NCBI GenBank assembly: GCA_910577335.1
Contig: CAJTMJ010000045.1
Location: 1-25,965 of the forward strand
DNA from: an uncultured Duncaniella sp.
GTDB lineage: Bacteria; Bacteroidota; Bacteroidia; Bacteroidales; Muribaculaceae
DNA: 25,965 bases
Direction of reading: 5' to 3'
In this document: piece after piece, positions 15,694 to 24,025 of the stretch
How the letters are laid out: each line of letters starts with the position of its first letter
Numbering within the stretch: the first letter of the stretch is position 1
The notes under the pieces: model-generated
The model's database searches: none
Told to the model about the DNA's origin: nothing
What the model saw: the letters and a program-made list of their open reading frames with translations, nothing else
Program-made: the position numbers and the translations under genes

Positions 15694-16548
15694 TTAGATG
15701 CCTTGGAGTTTGAATGAGATAGGCAGTGTGTACCAAACGTTCACTGAGTGACCGTTCATCTTACCGGGCACAAACTTAGGAAGTGATTTAACCACGCGCA
15801 TAGCTTCTTTGTCGAGGTCGGGGTCCTTACCGCGAACCACCTTAACTTCGCCTACGTCACCGGTCTTGGTAACGACGAACTGCACGATAACACGACCTTG
15901 GATGTTGTTTTCCTGAGCCATAGCCGGATAGCGTATATGCTCTGATACCCATTTAAGAAGTGCTGCTTCACCGCCGGGGAACTGAGGTTTCTGTTCCACA
16001 ACTTCAAACACTTTGTCGTCATCTACAGGTTCTGGCTTCTTCTCTTCTACGATGATTTCCTCTTTGTGCACGCGAACAACGTTCAAGTCGTCAGTACCCT
16101 TGTCAAAGTCAGTGGTACCCACAGCTGTGTCAGTTTCCTTGAGTTCATCCTGTGATTTGATTTCTTCAACCACTTCTTCGTCTTTTGTGATCTGAAGCTC
16201 AGTTGCTTTCACAGTGTTGAGGATTTCTTCAGGAAGAGCTTCGGGCTGCTGCTCTTCAACACGCTCCTGCACTTCTTCCTCTTCTTCCTCCTCCTGTTCA
16301 TCGGCTGAGTAGTCGATGATAGCCTGTTCGATCTGATCCTCCGGACGAGCTTCAGCTGACTGAAGCACTGTGTTGGCGAGAAGACCGAGAAGAGCTACTG
16401 CGAGAAGCACGATAAGGATTACAAGCATTGCGCGGTTGTGGCGCTTGGCTGAAGCCTTACGGAGTTCGTATGCTCCGAAATCTTTATTTTTACCTTCAAA
16501 TATTAGGTCAATCCATTCTGATGATGAAAGATCTACATCTTTTGCCAT
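15694..16548 (-). CDS. tonB: Energy transducer TonB
   Basis: This 284-residue protein links the inner-membrane ExbB/ExbD motor to outer-membrane receptors. It has a cytoplasmic N-terminus with the Bacteroidetes-type FGAYELRK sequence at 24-31 and one membrane anchor at about 40-62. A very acidic periplasmic linker at about 65-185 includes a Glu run at 85-92, unlike the Pro-rich linker of E. coli TonB. The C-terminal TonB domain spans about 190-284 (FPGGEAALLKWVSEHIRYP, NIQGRVIVQFVV and a final SFKLQGI). It is the last gene of the operon, 48 bp after exbD. Confidence 0.93.
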   Translation of the reverse strand: MAKDVDLSSSEWIDLIFEGKNKDFGAYELRKASAKRHNRAMLVILIVLLAVALLGLLANTVLQSAEARPEDQIEQAIIDYSADEQEEEEEEEVQERVEEQQPEALPEEILNTVKATELQITKDEEVVEEIKSQDELKETDTAVGTTDFDKGTDDLNVVRVHKEEIIVEEKKPEPVDDDKVFEVVEQKPQFPGGEAALLKWVSEHIRYPAMAQENNIQGRVIVQFVVTKTGDVGEVKVVRGKDPDLDKEAMRVVKSLPKFVPGKMNGHSVNVWYTLPISFKLQGI

Positions 16549-16596
16549 ATTTCATTTAAGATTTTTCAGGGTTAATATATATCTGTCATCAACGGA

Positions 16597-17343
16597 TTAC
16601 TTCTTGGGATTCTTTGCGAGGTAATCAAGGATAAGCACGGAGTCAGTCTTATTGATGTTGTCGATCTGATAACGTGAAATCTGATTAATCTGCATTTCAT
16701 CGAGAGCGCTAATCAAGCTTTCCCATGAAGCTTCGGGAGCAGCCTTGATAATAACAACAGGACGGGTGAGGGTAGAGTCGTTACGGATTTCACGGGCTCT
16801 TGCCTGATAGATTGAGTCATTGACTGCTGAGTTGGGTGAGAACTCTTTAGCGCGCCAACGTGCTTTTTCTTTGTCAATCTTTTCAAGCACCTGTTTGTTA
16901 CGATCGTGGAGGATCTTGCGAATGCCTTGCTGAAGCTTACCGTCATTACCGATGAATTTTTCAGCCTTGAGCTTATTGTTGTCAATAAGTCCGTCACCGT
17001 TTGCGTCGGTGATTTCGGGCATACCTTCATAGTAATATACGGTATTCATCGGGCGGCCGGTGTCGTCTTTCTTAACGTCACCGTTGGCATTGCGGTCAGT
17101 GGTCAATATCAAAGTGATTGCTTCAGATTCTTTTGCTTTGTTCATCTGACTTTGCTCAACCTTTTCATTCGAGGGGAGTGAAATGGTGAGGGTCTGAGAC
17201 TTAATCATAGTGGTACAAAGCATGAAGAAAGTAATCAGAAGCATGTTCATATCCACCATCGGAGTAAAGTCCACGTGGATAGACATTTTTTTCTGGGCGC
17301 CTTTTTTCTTTTTGCCCTTGTCTGATTGTTCTATTTGTGCCAT
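16597..17343 (-). CDS. exbD: ExbD/TolR-type biopolymer transport protein (second copy)
   Basis: This 248-residue protein has a Lys-rich cytoplasmic start and a single membrane segment with the essential-type Asp at D31 in DFTPMVDMNMLLITFFML. A periplasmic domain follows. It is longer than the approximately 140-residue E. coli ExbD because of an insert around residues 80-170, which is usual for Bacteroidetes ExbD pairs. It starts 5 bp after the first exbD ends. Together with ExbB and the other ExbD it would form the proton-driven motor that energises TonB. Confidence 0.9.
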   Translation of the reverse strand: MAQIEQSDKGKKKKGAQKKMSIHVDFTPMVDMNMLLITFFMLCTTMIKSQTLTISLPSNEKVEQSQMNKAKESEAITLILTTDRNANGDVKKDDTGRPMNTVYYYEGMPEITDANGDGLIDNNKLKAEKFIGNDGKLQQGIRKILHDRNKQVLEKIDKEKARWRAKEFSPNSAVNDSIYQARAREIRNDSTLTRPVVIIKAAPEASWESLISALDEMQINQISRYQIDNINKTDSVLILDYLAKNPKK

Positions 17344-17348
17344 AATGA

Positions 17349-18065
17349 TTATTCTTGCTCAGTTTTTAACGCAGTCATGATACTGAAACGGTTCATCTTC
17401 AATGTCTGGAGGTTGTCAAGCACATCATGCACGGTGGTGTAGGGGGTGTCCTTGTCAGCCTTAACGGCGATACCTTCACCTTTTTTCATGGCTTTCTGAA
17501 GGTTGTCGTTGCCTGAATTGTAGATGGCGCGCATCCAGATTTGGAACTCGTTGAGACGATCCATATCTTTATTGTCATTGATAGGAATTCCAACGCCTTC
17601 ATTTGCCATGTTGGTGATGAACTTGTCCTGATCAGTCTGTGACATTGAAAGGAACTGTGGAAGTACCTTGAAAGGAACGCCAAACATATTGATTTTAGAG
17701 AATGCATCGCGTTGTGCTACAGTAAGCTGCACCGGATTTGAGGGATGCTGCTTATTGTAAAGCGTTACTGCTTCGTCGAGAATCGTCTTGCGGAGAGCCT
17801 CTGATCCCCATGTGTCTTTGGTGTCTTTGTCAGCGTCACCGGCGATGGAGATGAAGATTTTCCCCTCGGGGCTTACGAGTACCGATGCCAAGTTGGCGGT
17901 AGGTACTTTTTGCTCCGATACAGAAGAAGGTGTCAACACAGTGACGGGCTCCTTCTGAAGGAAGGTAGATGTCAACATGAAGAAAGTAAGCAAGAGCACA
18001 GTCACGTCACTCATCGCGGTCATGTCGATGAGGGTGCTTTTTCTCTTCATTTTTACTTTTCCCAT
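17349..18065 (-). CDS. exbD: ExbD/TolR-type biopolymer transport protein (first copy)
   Basis: This 238-residue protein has a basic N-terminus and one membrane segment containing D20 in IDMTAMSDVTVLLLTFFML. The periplasmic part has an ExbD-like end (VKADKDTPYTTVHDVLDNLQ, then LKMNRFSIMTAL). It differs clearly from the second copy, so the pair is an old duplication with probable division of roles and not a recent repeat. It follows exbB by 72 bp. Confidence 0.9.
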   Translation of the reverse strand: MGKVKMKRKSTLIDMTAMSDVTVLLLTFFMLTSTFLQKEPVTVLTPSSVSEQKVPTANLASVLVSPEGKIFISIAGDADKDTKDTWGSEALRKTILDEAVTLYNKQHPSNPVQLTVAQRDAFSKINMFGVPFKVLPQFLSMSQTDQDKFITNMANEGVGIPINDNKDMDRLNEFQIWMRAIYNSGNDNLQKAMKKGEGIAVKADKDTPYTTVHDVLDNLQTLKMNRFSIMTALKTEQE

Positions 18066-18137
18066 ATTACGATAATCTATTATTAGAGGTTAAATTAATT
18101 GGTTTAAACCTTGAAAGTCTGATATCAGTAACAGGGA

Positions 18138-18959
18138 TTAGTGAGTAGCTGCAAATGTCTGCACGATTGAATAACCGATCTCGTCGATAGCGTAGGTCAG
18201 GTTGTCGATCTTGTTGGTGTAGAAGTTGTAAGAGATAACAGCGAATGCACCGGTTGCGATACCGAAGGCAGTGTTGATAAGCGCCTCAGAGATACCGGTT
18301 GAAAGTTCGGTTGAGTCAGGAGCACCTGATGCTGCAAGAGCCTGGAATGATTTGATCATACCCATCACAGTACCGAGAAGTCCGACGAGTGTACCGAGAG
18401 TAGTGAGTGTTGCAACGATGGGGAGGTTCTGCTGAAGTGCCGGCATTTCAAGAGCGGTAGCTTCTTCAACTGACTTCTGTACGTTAGCAATCTTCTGTTC
18501 CTTGGTAAGAACTGTGTTCTTGTCCATTTCTTCGTAGCTTACGAGAGTTGCTGCTACAACAGCTGCAACTGAACCCTTCTGAGCCTGGCAAAGTTTCTTT
18601 GCACCCTGAATGTCGTTAGCTGCGAGGCATTTCTTAACGTTAGCAACGAATTTTTCGATGCTGCCTTTACCCTTAGCTGAAGAGATAGCAATCCAACGTT
18701 CAACAGAAAGAACGATAACGGTAAGGAAGAGAGTCTGGAGAATAGGCACGATGAAACCACCCTTGTAGATAGTTCCCCAAAGGTCGATGGGGTGACCTTC
18801 TTCGAAGTGTGATTCGTGACCGAACCAGAAGATAAAGAGGCAAACTGCCACTACAAAGCAGGCGAGGATTACCAAGAAGGCGTTCTTGATACCGGCTACG
18901 TTGCTGCCACTTTTTTGAGACTGAGCCTTTGCGGGCTGATTAGGCTTTTGAGCTTCCAT
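18138..18959 (-). CDS. exbB: ExbB/TolQ/MotA-type proton channel protein
   Basis: This 273-residue protein has membrane segments at about 24-46, 69-90, 165-195 and 215-245. The conserved MotA/TolQ/ExbB core is LPIVATLTTLGTLVGLLGTV followed by GMIKSFQAL and a second conserved part with ISEALINTAFGIATGAFAVI. It forms the pentameric scaffold around ExbD and uses the proton gradient. The N-terminus carries an extra hydrophobic segment compared with E. coli ExbB. It is the first gene of the operon; a consensus promoter lies about 210-240 bp upstream, leaving a long leader. Confidence 0.92.
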   Translation of the reverse strand: MEAQKPNQPAKAQSQKSGSNVAGIKNAFLVILACFVVAVCLFIFWFGHESHFEEGHPIDLWGTIYKGGFIVPILQTLFLTVIVLSVERWIAISSAKGKGSIEKFVANVKKCLAANDIQGAKKLCQAQKGSVAAVVAATLVSYEEMDKNTVLTKEQKIANVQKSVEEATALEMPALQQNLPIVATLTTLGTLVGLLGTVMGMIKSFQALAASGAPDSTELSTGISEALINTAFGIATGAFAVISYNFYTNKIDNLTYAIDEIGYSIVQTFAATH

Positions 18960-19028
18960 GATTTGAATTACTAATTTTTTTAAGTTTTGGTTTATTGTTT
19001 ATTAGTTTTGATGATTTGGCTTATTTGT

Positions 19029-19066
19029 CTAAAATTGTGTGTGCGCTCATCTACGCACTATTTTAG
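19029..19066 (-). other. Structured hairpin in the exbB leader
   Basis: CTAAAAT (19029-19035) pairs with ATTTTAG (19060-19066), and inside this GTGCG (19041-19045) pairs with CGCAC (19054-19058). It sits in the middle of a roughly 200-nt leader between the exbB promoter and the exbB start. On the minus strand no T-tract follows, so it is not a terminator for that direction. Confidence 0.55.
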
Positions 19067-19165
19067 ATTTGTTTTTTCTGACTTTTGTTTGCTTTTTGAG
19101 TTAAAAATAGTACTTCATGGTATCGATTATTAATCACGCGTCTTGCGTGTTTAAGAAACGATATG

Positions 19166-19197
19166 CAAAATTATAAGGAAAATTCCGTGTTTGCAAA
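19166..19197 (-). promoter_or_regulatory. Promoter of exbB-exbD-exbD-tonB
   Basis: On the minus strand TTTG (19197-19194) is followed after 20 bp by TAATTTTG (19173-19166), a consensus Bacteroidetes promoter. The expected start is near 19160. Confidence 0.75.
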
Positions 19198-19323
19198 CGT
19201 TTTTCATCTTTTTTTTTAGTTGTGCTTGCTAATTTTTATTATTAAAGAACCATGTTTTCTAAATTATCTAAAATACCATGTATTTCAGTTAATAGAAATT
19301 AATAAACATTCGATTATATTTAT

Positions 19324-19331
19324 TATCTTTG
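19324..19331 (+). promoter_or_regulatory. -7 box of the nqr operon
   Basis: TATCTTTG matches TAnnTTTG and lies 29 bp before the nqrA ATG. No clear TTTG is seen 19-21 bp upstream. Confidence 0.6.
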
Positions 19332-19360
19332 CACTTTTCAAACTCATATGTTACTATTTG

Positions 19361-20698
19361 ATGAGACGTACAATTAATCTAAGGAAAGGCTTGAATCTTA
19401 ATCTTGAGGGCGCGCTCCCTGACAATGTGTCTGTCGTGGAGCTTATGCCGGATAGAGTCGCTATCATTCCTGACGATTTTCCGGGCTTCCTTCCGAAAGT
19501 CGATGTCAAGGAGGGCGATACTGTCAGAGCCGGTCAGCCTCTGCTGCATGACAAAAATGACGAAGACATTAAGCTCGTGTCGCCATCCTCAGGGACTGTC
19601 GAAGCGGTCGTGAGAGGTGCAAGGCGAAAGATAGAGCGAGTTGTGGTTAAAGTGAGCGGCAATGACAGCGTGACTGTTGACGTTGCCAAGGGTTCTTCTC
19701 CTGAGGCTCTCAGGAAGTTGCTTAAAGTGTCGGGGCTATGGGCTATGATGCGCCGACGCCCCTACGACATCATCCCGATGCCGGATGATAATCCCCGTGA
19801 CATATTCGTGACCGCTATGGACACCGCTCCGCTCGCCTCGTCGCTGTACGATATGGTGAAGGACAATATGTCGGCTGTCACCGCAGGTGTCAAGGTGCTT
19901 GCGTCGCTTACCGCAGGTCATATATATATAGGTGTAGAGCAGGGCGCTTCTTTCCCCGATGTGTCGGGTGTCGAGATAGTGGAATTTCCTCACCTCCATC
20001 CCGCCGGTAATGTCGGTGTGCAGATTGCCAACATAGCTCCGGTCAATAAAGGCGAAGTGGTGTGGACTCTCGACATTGTTACCCTCGCCCGCATAGGTGA
20101 GCTTGTGACTACAGGCAAGATTGATTGCTCTACCGTCATAGCCGAGACCGGCAGCGAGCTGAAACAGCCCCGTCTTGTCAAAAGCCTGATTGGAGCCGAC
20201 CTTGATTCCCTATTGAAGACTGAGATTAAGGATGACGGCCGTCATCATCGCATTATAGCCGGCAATGTGCTCACCGGTGTGGCTGAGAAGCCTGATGGCT
20301 ACCTCCATTTCCCATATCGCCAGATTACTGTGATTCCCGAAGGTGACGATGCCGATGAATTCATGGGCTGGGCTTCTATGAGTCCTTCTAAGATGAGTGT
20401 CAACCGTTCGTTCCTTGGTCATTTCCTCCATCGCGCGTTCAACCCTGATGCCCGTCTTAACGGCGGAAAGCGTGCCATGATAATGTCAGGCGAATATGAT
20501 AAGGTATTCCCTATGGATATTCTTCCCGAATATCTTCTGAAAGCTATCATATCAAAGGATATCGATCAGATGGAAGCGCTTGGCATATATGAAGTGGCTC
20601 CGGAGGATTTTGCTCTTGCCGAGTATGTGGATCCTTCCAAACTTGAACTACAGAAAATAGTGCGTGAGGGACTCGATTACCTCCGTGGTGAAGTATAA
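19361..20698 (+). CDS. nqrA: Na+-translocating NADH:quinone reductase subunit A
   Basis: With the start at ATG 19361 this is a 445-residue protein beginning RRTINLRKGLNLNLEG, as NqrA proteins do. The frame stays open upstream to 19220, but that part is AT-rich, contains the promoter and does not resemble NqrA. NqrA is the membrane-associated subunit of the six-subunit Nqr complex that couples NADH oxidation to Na+ export; it lies at the cytoplasmic face and contributes to quinone binding. Visible features: a lipoyl/biotinyl-like segment FLPKVDVKEGDTVRAGQPLL and a domain with ELVTTGKIDCSTVIAETGSE. It is the first gene of the nqrA-F operon; nqrB starts 28 bp downstream. Confidence 0.95.
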   Translation: MRRTINLRKGLNLNLEGALPDNVSVVELMPDRVAIIPDDFPGFLPKVDVKEGDTVRAGQPLLHDKNDEDIKLVSPSSGTVEAVVRGARRKIERVVVKVSGNDSVTVDVAKGSSPEALRKLLKVSGLWAMMRRRPYDIIPMPDDNPRDIFVTAMDTAPLASSLYDMVKDNMSAVTAGVKVLASLTAGHIYIGVEQGASFPDVSGVEIVEFPHLHPAGNVGVQIANIAPVNKGEVVWTLDIVTLARIGELVTTGKIDCSTVIAETGSELKQPRLVKSLIGADLDSLLKTEIKDDGRHHRIIAGNVLTGVAEKPDGYLHFPYRQITVIPEGDDADEFMGWASMSPSKMSVNRSFLGHFLHRAFNPDARLNGGKRAMIMSGEYDKVFPMDILPEYLLKAIISKDIDQMEALGIYEVAPEDFALAEYVDPSKLELQKIVREGLDYLRGEV

Positions 20699-20726
20699 TC
20701 TCTCTAATACGCGAAATTTTATAGCA

Positions 20727-21932
20727 ATGAAAGCATTAAGAAATTATCTGAATCGTATAAAGCCCAATTTTGAGCCGGGCGGAAAGTTGCAAGCTTTCCA
20801 GAGCGTGTTCGATGGGTTTGAAACGTTTCTTTACACCCCCAATACTACATCTAAATCAGGGGTGCATATTCATGACAGCCTCGATTCGAAGCGTGTCATG
20901 ATCATGGTGGTGCTCGCATTGATGCCGTGTCTGCTCTTCGGTATGTATAATACCGGTTATCAGAACTGGCTTGCTGCCGGTGCCACTGAGTTCCCGTTCT
21001 GGCAACTCATGCTCTACGGTTTCCTTGCCGTGCTTCCACGCATCGTGGTCACTTACGTTGTCGGTCTCGGCATCGAGTTTGTCGTTGCTCAATGGCGTCA
21101 CGAGGAGATTCAGGAAGGTTTCCTTGTAACTGGTATTCTCATCCCTCTTATATGCCCCATTGAGACACCGTTATGGATGCTCGCCGTGGCTACAGCTTTC
21201 TCTGTGATCTTTGTTAAGGAGGTTTTCGGTGGCACAGGTTACAATGTGTTTAATGTGGCATTGGTCACACGTGCGTTCCTCTTCTTTGCATATCCGGCTC
21301 AAATGAGCGGTGACAAGGTGTTTGTGTCCACAAACTCCATCTGCGGTCTCGGTTACGATCTCCCCGATGCGTTTACAGGTGCCACACCTCTTGGTCAGAT
21401 TGCTACTTTTGCCGGCGGTAAGCTCGAATTGCTTAACATTCAGGGCAACCCCATCAGCACTTGGGATGCGTTCCTTGGTCTGATTCCGGGTTCGTTCGGT
21501 GAGACCTCCACACTATGCATACTCATAGGCGCAGCCATATTGCTGATCACCGGCATGGCTTCATGGCGCATAATGCTCAGTGTGATTGCGGGCGGACTTC
21601 TCATGGGCTGGATTGCCAATGTGTTCCAGACACCCACTTACCCCGCTTCATTCCTTAGCCCCGTTGACCAGCTGCTGTTTGGCGGTTTCGCTTTCGCCGC
21701 TGTCTTCATGGCGACCGATCCTGTTACCGCTGCCCGCACCGGTGCCGGTAAGTATATCTACGGTCTGCTTGTGGGAGTTGTGGCTGTGCTCATCCGCACA
21801 TATAATAATGGTTATCCCGAAGGTGCTATGCTTGCCGTGCTTTTGGCAAATGCGCTTGCGCCGTTGATTGACTATTGCGTGGTGCAGGCTAATGTGTCAC
21901 GCCGTATGCGTCGCCTTAAAGCGAGAGCCTGA
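20727..21932 (+). CDS. nqrB: Na+-translocating NADH:quinone reductase subunit B
   Basis: With the start at ATG 20727 this is a 401-residue polytopic membrane protein beginning MKALRNYLNRIKPNFEPGGK. The covalent FMN attachment motif is DAFTGAT with T220 as the expected flavin-bearing residue. Multiple hydrophobic helices follow HDSLDSKRVM, and the C-terminal GGFAFAAVFMATDPVTAARTG is typical of NqrB/RnfD. It carries flavin and riboflavin cofactors and takes part in Na+ translocation. An in-frame upstream ATG at 20664 lies inside nqrA and is not favoured. Confidence 0.95.
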   Translation: MKALRNYLNRIKPNFEPGGKLQAFQSVFDGFETFLYTPNTTSKSGVHIHDSLDSKRVMIMVVLALMPCLLFGMYNTGYQNWLAAGATEFPFWQLMLYGFLAVLPRIVVTYVVGLGIEFVVAQWRHEEIQEGFLVTGILIPLICPIETPLWMLAVATAFSVIFVKEVFGGTGYNVFNVALVTRAFLFFAYPAQMSGDKVFVSTNSICGLGYDLPDAFTGATPLGQIATFAGGKLELLNIQGNPISTWDAFLGLIPGSFGETSTLCILIGAAILLITGMASWRIMLSVIAGGLLMGWIANVFQTPTYPASFLSPVDQLLFGGFAFAAVFMATDPVTAARTGAGKYIYGLLVGVVAVLIRTYNNGYPEGAMLAVLLANALAPLIDYCVVQANVSRRMRRLKARA

Positions 21933-21960
21933 TTTGAAACATGACTTATTAATAAGGATT

Positions 21961-22677
21961 ATGAATAAGCAAAGCAATACATATACAATAATATATATAA
22001 TAGTGCTCGTGGTGTTGGTAGGCACGGCTCTCGCTGCCACCTCGCTTGCTCTCCGTGGAAGGCAGCAGGAAAACATCAACGCCGACAAGATGAGTCAGAT
22101 TCTTGCCGCTGCCCTTATCACTCCCCAAAAGGACAATGTGGTGGCTGACTTCGGAAAATATGTCACCGAGCAGATTGTGGTCAATTCCAAGGGTGAGACT
22201 GTTGACGGAGTGAAAGCCTTTGACGTGAATGTGGCTGAGCAAAGCAAGCTTGCCGCTGACCGCCGTGAGCTCCCCGTGTTTATATGTGTGACACCTGACG
22301 GCGCCAAGAAGTATATACTCCCTGTCTATGGTGCAGGTCTTTGGGGACCTATCTGGGGTTATGTGGCATTCGATGCCGACGGCTCTACCATATATGGTGC
22401 CTATTTCGCTCATCAGGGCGAGACTCCCGGTCTCGGTGCTGAAATCGAAAAACCTCAGTTCAGTTCTCAGTTCGAAGGGAAGAAGGTGTTTAAGGATGGT
22501 CGCTTCCATCCGATAGCCGTTGTGAAGGCTGGTCAGCTCCCGCTTGACGGCGAAGATTACGTCAACGGTATTTCGGGTGGCACCATCACCTCAAAAGGTG
22601 TCGGTTCGATGCTCGATAACTGCCTTACACCCTATAAGAAGTATCTTCAGAGCCTTGGTGAAGGCGTGCAGGAATAA
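21961..22677 (+). CDS. nqrC: Na+-translocating NADH:quinone reductase subunit C
   Basis: With the start at ATG 21961 this is a 238-residue protein with one N-terminal membrane helix (about 9-30) and a periplasmic FMN-binding domain. The flavin attachment region is GISGGTITSKGVGSM near 203-217, with T208 as the expected FMN-bearing Thr. Compared with the usual D-x-x-S-G-A-T form, this protein has N at the Asp position and G in place of A. Other NqrC features are YGAGLWGPIWGYVAFD and HQGETPGLGAEI. The upstream in-frame extension to 21868 overlaps nqrB and is not favoured. Confidence 0.94.
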   Translation: MNKQSNTYTIIYIIVLVVLVGTALAATSLALRGRQQENINADKMSQILAAALITPQKDNVVADFGKYVTEQIVVNSKGETVDGVKAFDVNVAEQSKLAADRRELPVFICVTPDGAKKYILPVYGAGLWGPIWGYVAFDADGSTIYGAYFAHQGETPGLGAEIEKPQFSSQFEGKKVFKDGRFHPIAVVKAGQLPLDGEDYVNGISGGTITSKGVGSMLDNCLTPYKKYLQSLGEGVQE

Positions 22678-22712
22678 ATATACTCACTACAATCTAAATA
22701 TTTTCATCCGTC

Positions 22713-23339
22713 ATGGCTGATAAAGTTAAAAATATAGATGTGCTCTTTAACCCGCTGTCCAAAAACAATCCGGTGGTGGTGCAAGTGCTCGGTATCTGTT
22801 CGGTGCTCGCCGTTACAGCCAAGCTTGAACCTGCCATCGTCATGGGCATCTCGGTTATCGCAGTGCTGGCTTTTGCCAATGTTATAATTTCGTTGCTACG
22901 CAACACTATCCCCACCAATATCCGTATCATCGTGCAGCTTGTGGTTGTCGCCGGGCTTGTGGTTATCGTTGATCAGGTGCTGAAAGCATACGCCTACGAT
23001 GCCTCCAAGCAGTTGTCGGTGTTCATCGGACTTATCATTACCAACTGTATACTCATGGGGCGTCTTGAGGCGTTCGCCATGGGCAATAAGCCTTGGCCCT
23101 CGTTCCTCGACGGTGTTGGCAATGGTGCCGGATATGCGGTGATACTTATCATTGTCGGATTTTTCCGTGAACTCTTCGGCAGTGGCACTCTGCTTGGCTA
23201 TCAGGTGATCCCCGAAAGTTTCTATGAGGCAGGTTATGTCAACAACGGACTCATGATTCTCCCTCCGATGGCTCTCATCGTTGTGGCTTGTATTATATGG
23301 GTTCAGAGAAGTATTAACAAAGAGTTGCAGGAGGACTAA
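22713..23339 (+). CDS. nqrD: Na+-translocating NADH:quinone reductase subunit D
   Basis: This 208-residue protein is an integral membrane subunit with about six helices. It has the NqrD/RnfE pattern: NPVVVQVLGICSVLAVTAK near 19-37, IRIIVQLVVVAGLVVIVDQV, the conserved TNCILMGRLEAFAMGNKPWP near 109-128 and GFFRELFGSG near 149-158. NqrD and NqrE are homologous with inverted topology and together form the Na+-conducting membrane core with a bound [2Fe-2S] cluster; this is from family knowledge. It precedes nqrE by only 3 bp. Confidence 0.95.
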   Translation: MADKVKNIDVLFNPLSKNNPVVVQVLGICSVLAVTAKLEPAIVMGISVIAVLAFANVIISLLRNTIPTNIRIIVQLVVVAGLVVIVDQVLKAYAYDASKQLSVFIGLIITNCILMGRLEAFAMGNKPWPSFLDGVGNGAGYAVILIIVGFFRELFGSGTLLGYQVIPESFYEAGYVNNGLMILPPMALIVVACIIWVQRSINKELQED

Positions 23340-23342
23340 TTT

Positions 23343-23960
23343 ATGGAGAATCTTAATATTTTCATCAGGTCGATTTTTGTCGATAACATGATTTTCGCAT
23401 ACTTCCTCGGTATGTGCTCTTTCATCGCTGTCTCTAAAAATGTCAAGACCGCTTTCGGACTCGGCATCGCTGTCACTTTCATGCTTGTGGTGACTCTGCC
23501 TGTCAATTACCTCTTGCAGACCTACGTCCTGAGCGCAGGTGCTTTGAGCTGGCTCGGTCCGGAATATGCTGACATAGATTTGAGCTTCCTTTCACTGATC
23601 ATGTTCATTGCTGTGATTGCTTCTATGACACAGTTAGTGGAAATGACCGTGGAGAAGTATAGTCCTGCATTGTATTCGTCGCTTGGTATTTTCCTCCCGC
23701 TCATCGCTGTCAACTGTGCCATTCTCGGCGGTTCGCTCTTCATGCAGCAGAGAGATTTCCCGAGTGTCTGGACTGCTATATGCGCAGGTGGCGGTTGGGG
23801 ACTCGGATGGCTCCTTGCCATCACGGCTATTGCTGCCATTCGTGAGCGTCTGGCTGTTTATTCCAACATTCCCAAGCCTCTCCGTGGTGTCGGTATCACA
23901 TTTATTCTCACAGCTCTCATGGGTATAGCCTTTATGAGCTTCTTGGGAATAAAGATTTAA
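23343..23960 (+). CDS. nqrE: Na+-translocating NADH:quinone reductase subunit E
   Basis: This 205-residue protein is the partner of NqrD, with about six membrane helices. Typical sequence includes NLNIFIRSIFVDNMIFAYFL at 3-22, MCSFIAVSKNVKTAFGLGIA, VEMTVEKYSPALYSSLGIFL, LIAVNCAILGGSLFMQQRDF and GITFILTALMGIAFMSF. The C-terminal RERLAVYSNIPKPLRGVG is conserved in NqrE/RnfA. Confidence 0.95.
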   Translation: MENLNIFIRSIFVDNMIFAYFLGMCSFIAVSKNVKTAFGLGIAVTFMLVVTLPVNYLLQTYVLSAGALSWLGPEYADIDLSFLSLIMFIAVIASMTQLVEMTVEKYSPALYSSLGIFLPLIAVNCAILGGSLFMQQRDFPSVWTAICAGGGWGLGWLLAITAIAAIRERLAVYSNIPKPLRGVGITFILTALMGIAFMSFLGIKI

Positions 23961-24025
23961 CCCCCGATGACATCGTTTAGTGAATGGAAACTAATAACTC
24001 ACTATAATAAAGACTATTATATACA

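Larger units (their letters stand above)
18960..19360. other. 401-bp divergent regulatory region between exbB and nqrA
   Basis: No gene is present. On the minus strand it holds the exbB promoter (19166-19197), a GC-rich small inverted repeat CACGC/GCGTG (19135-19149) and a stable leader hairpin (19029-19066). On the plus strand it holds the nqrA -7 box (19324-19331). Confidence 0.7.

Noticed and set aside
19220..19360. N-terminal extension of nqrA to 19220
   Set aside because: The frame is open but AT-rich, contains the -7 box and does not look like NqrA; ATG 19361 gives the usual NqrA start.
20664..20726. Upstream start of nqrB inside nqrA
   Set aside because: It would overlap nqrA by 35 bp, and the added residues are not family-like; ATG 20727 begins with the expected MKALRNYL.
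21868..21960. Upstream start of nqrC inside nqrB
   Set aside because: The added residues are the other-frame reading of nqrB; ATG 21961 is followed by the expected membrane helix.
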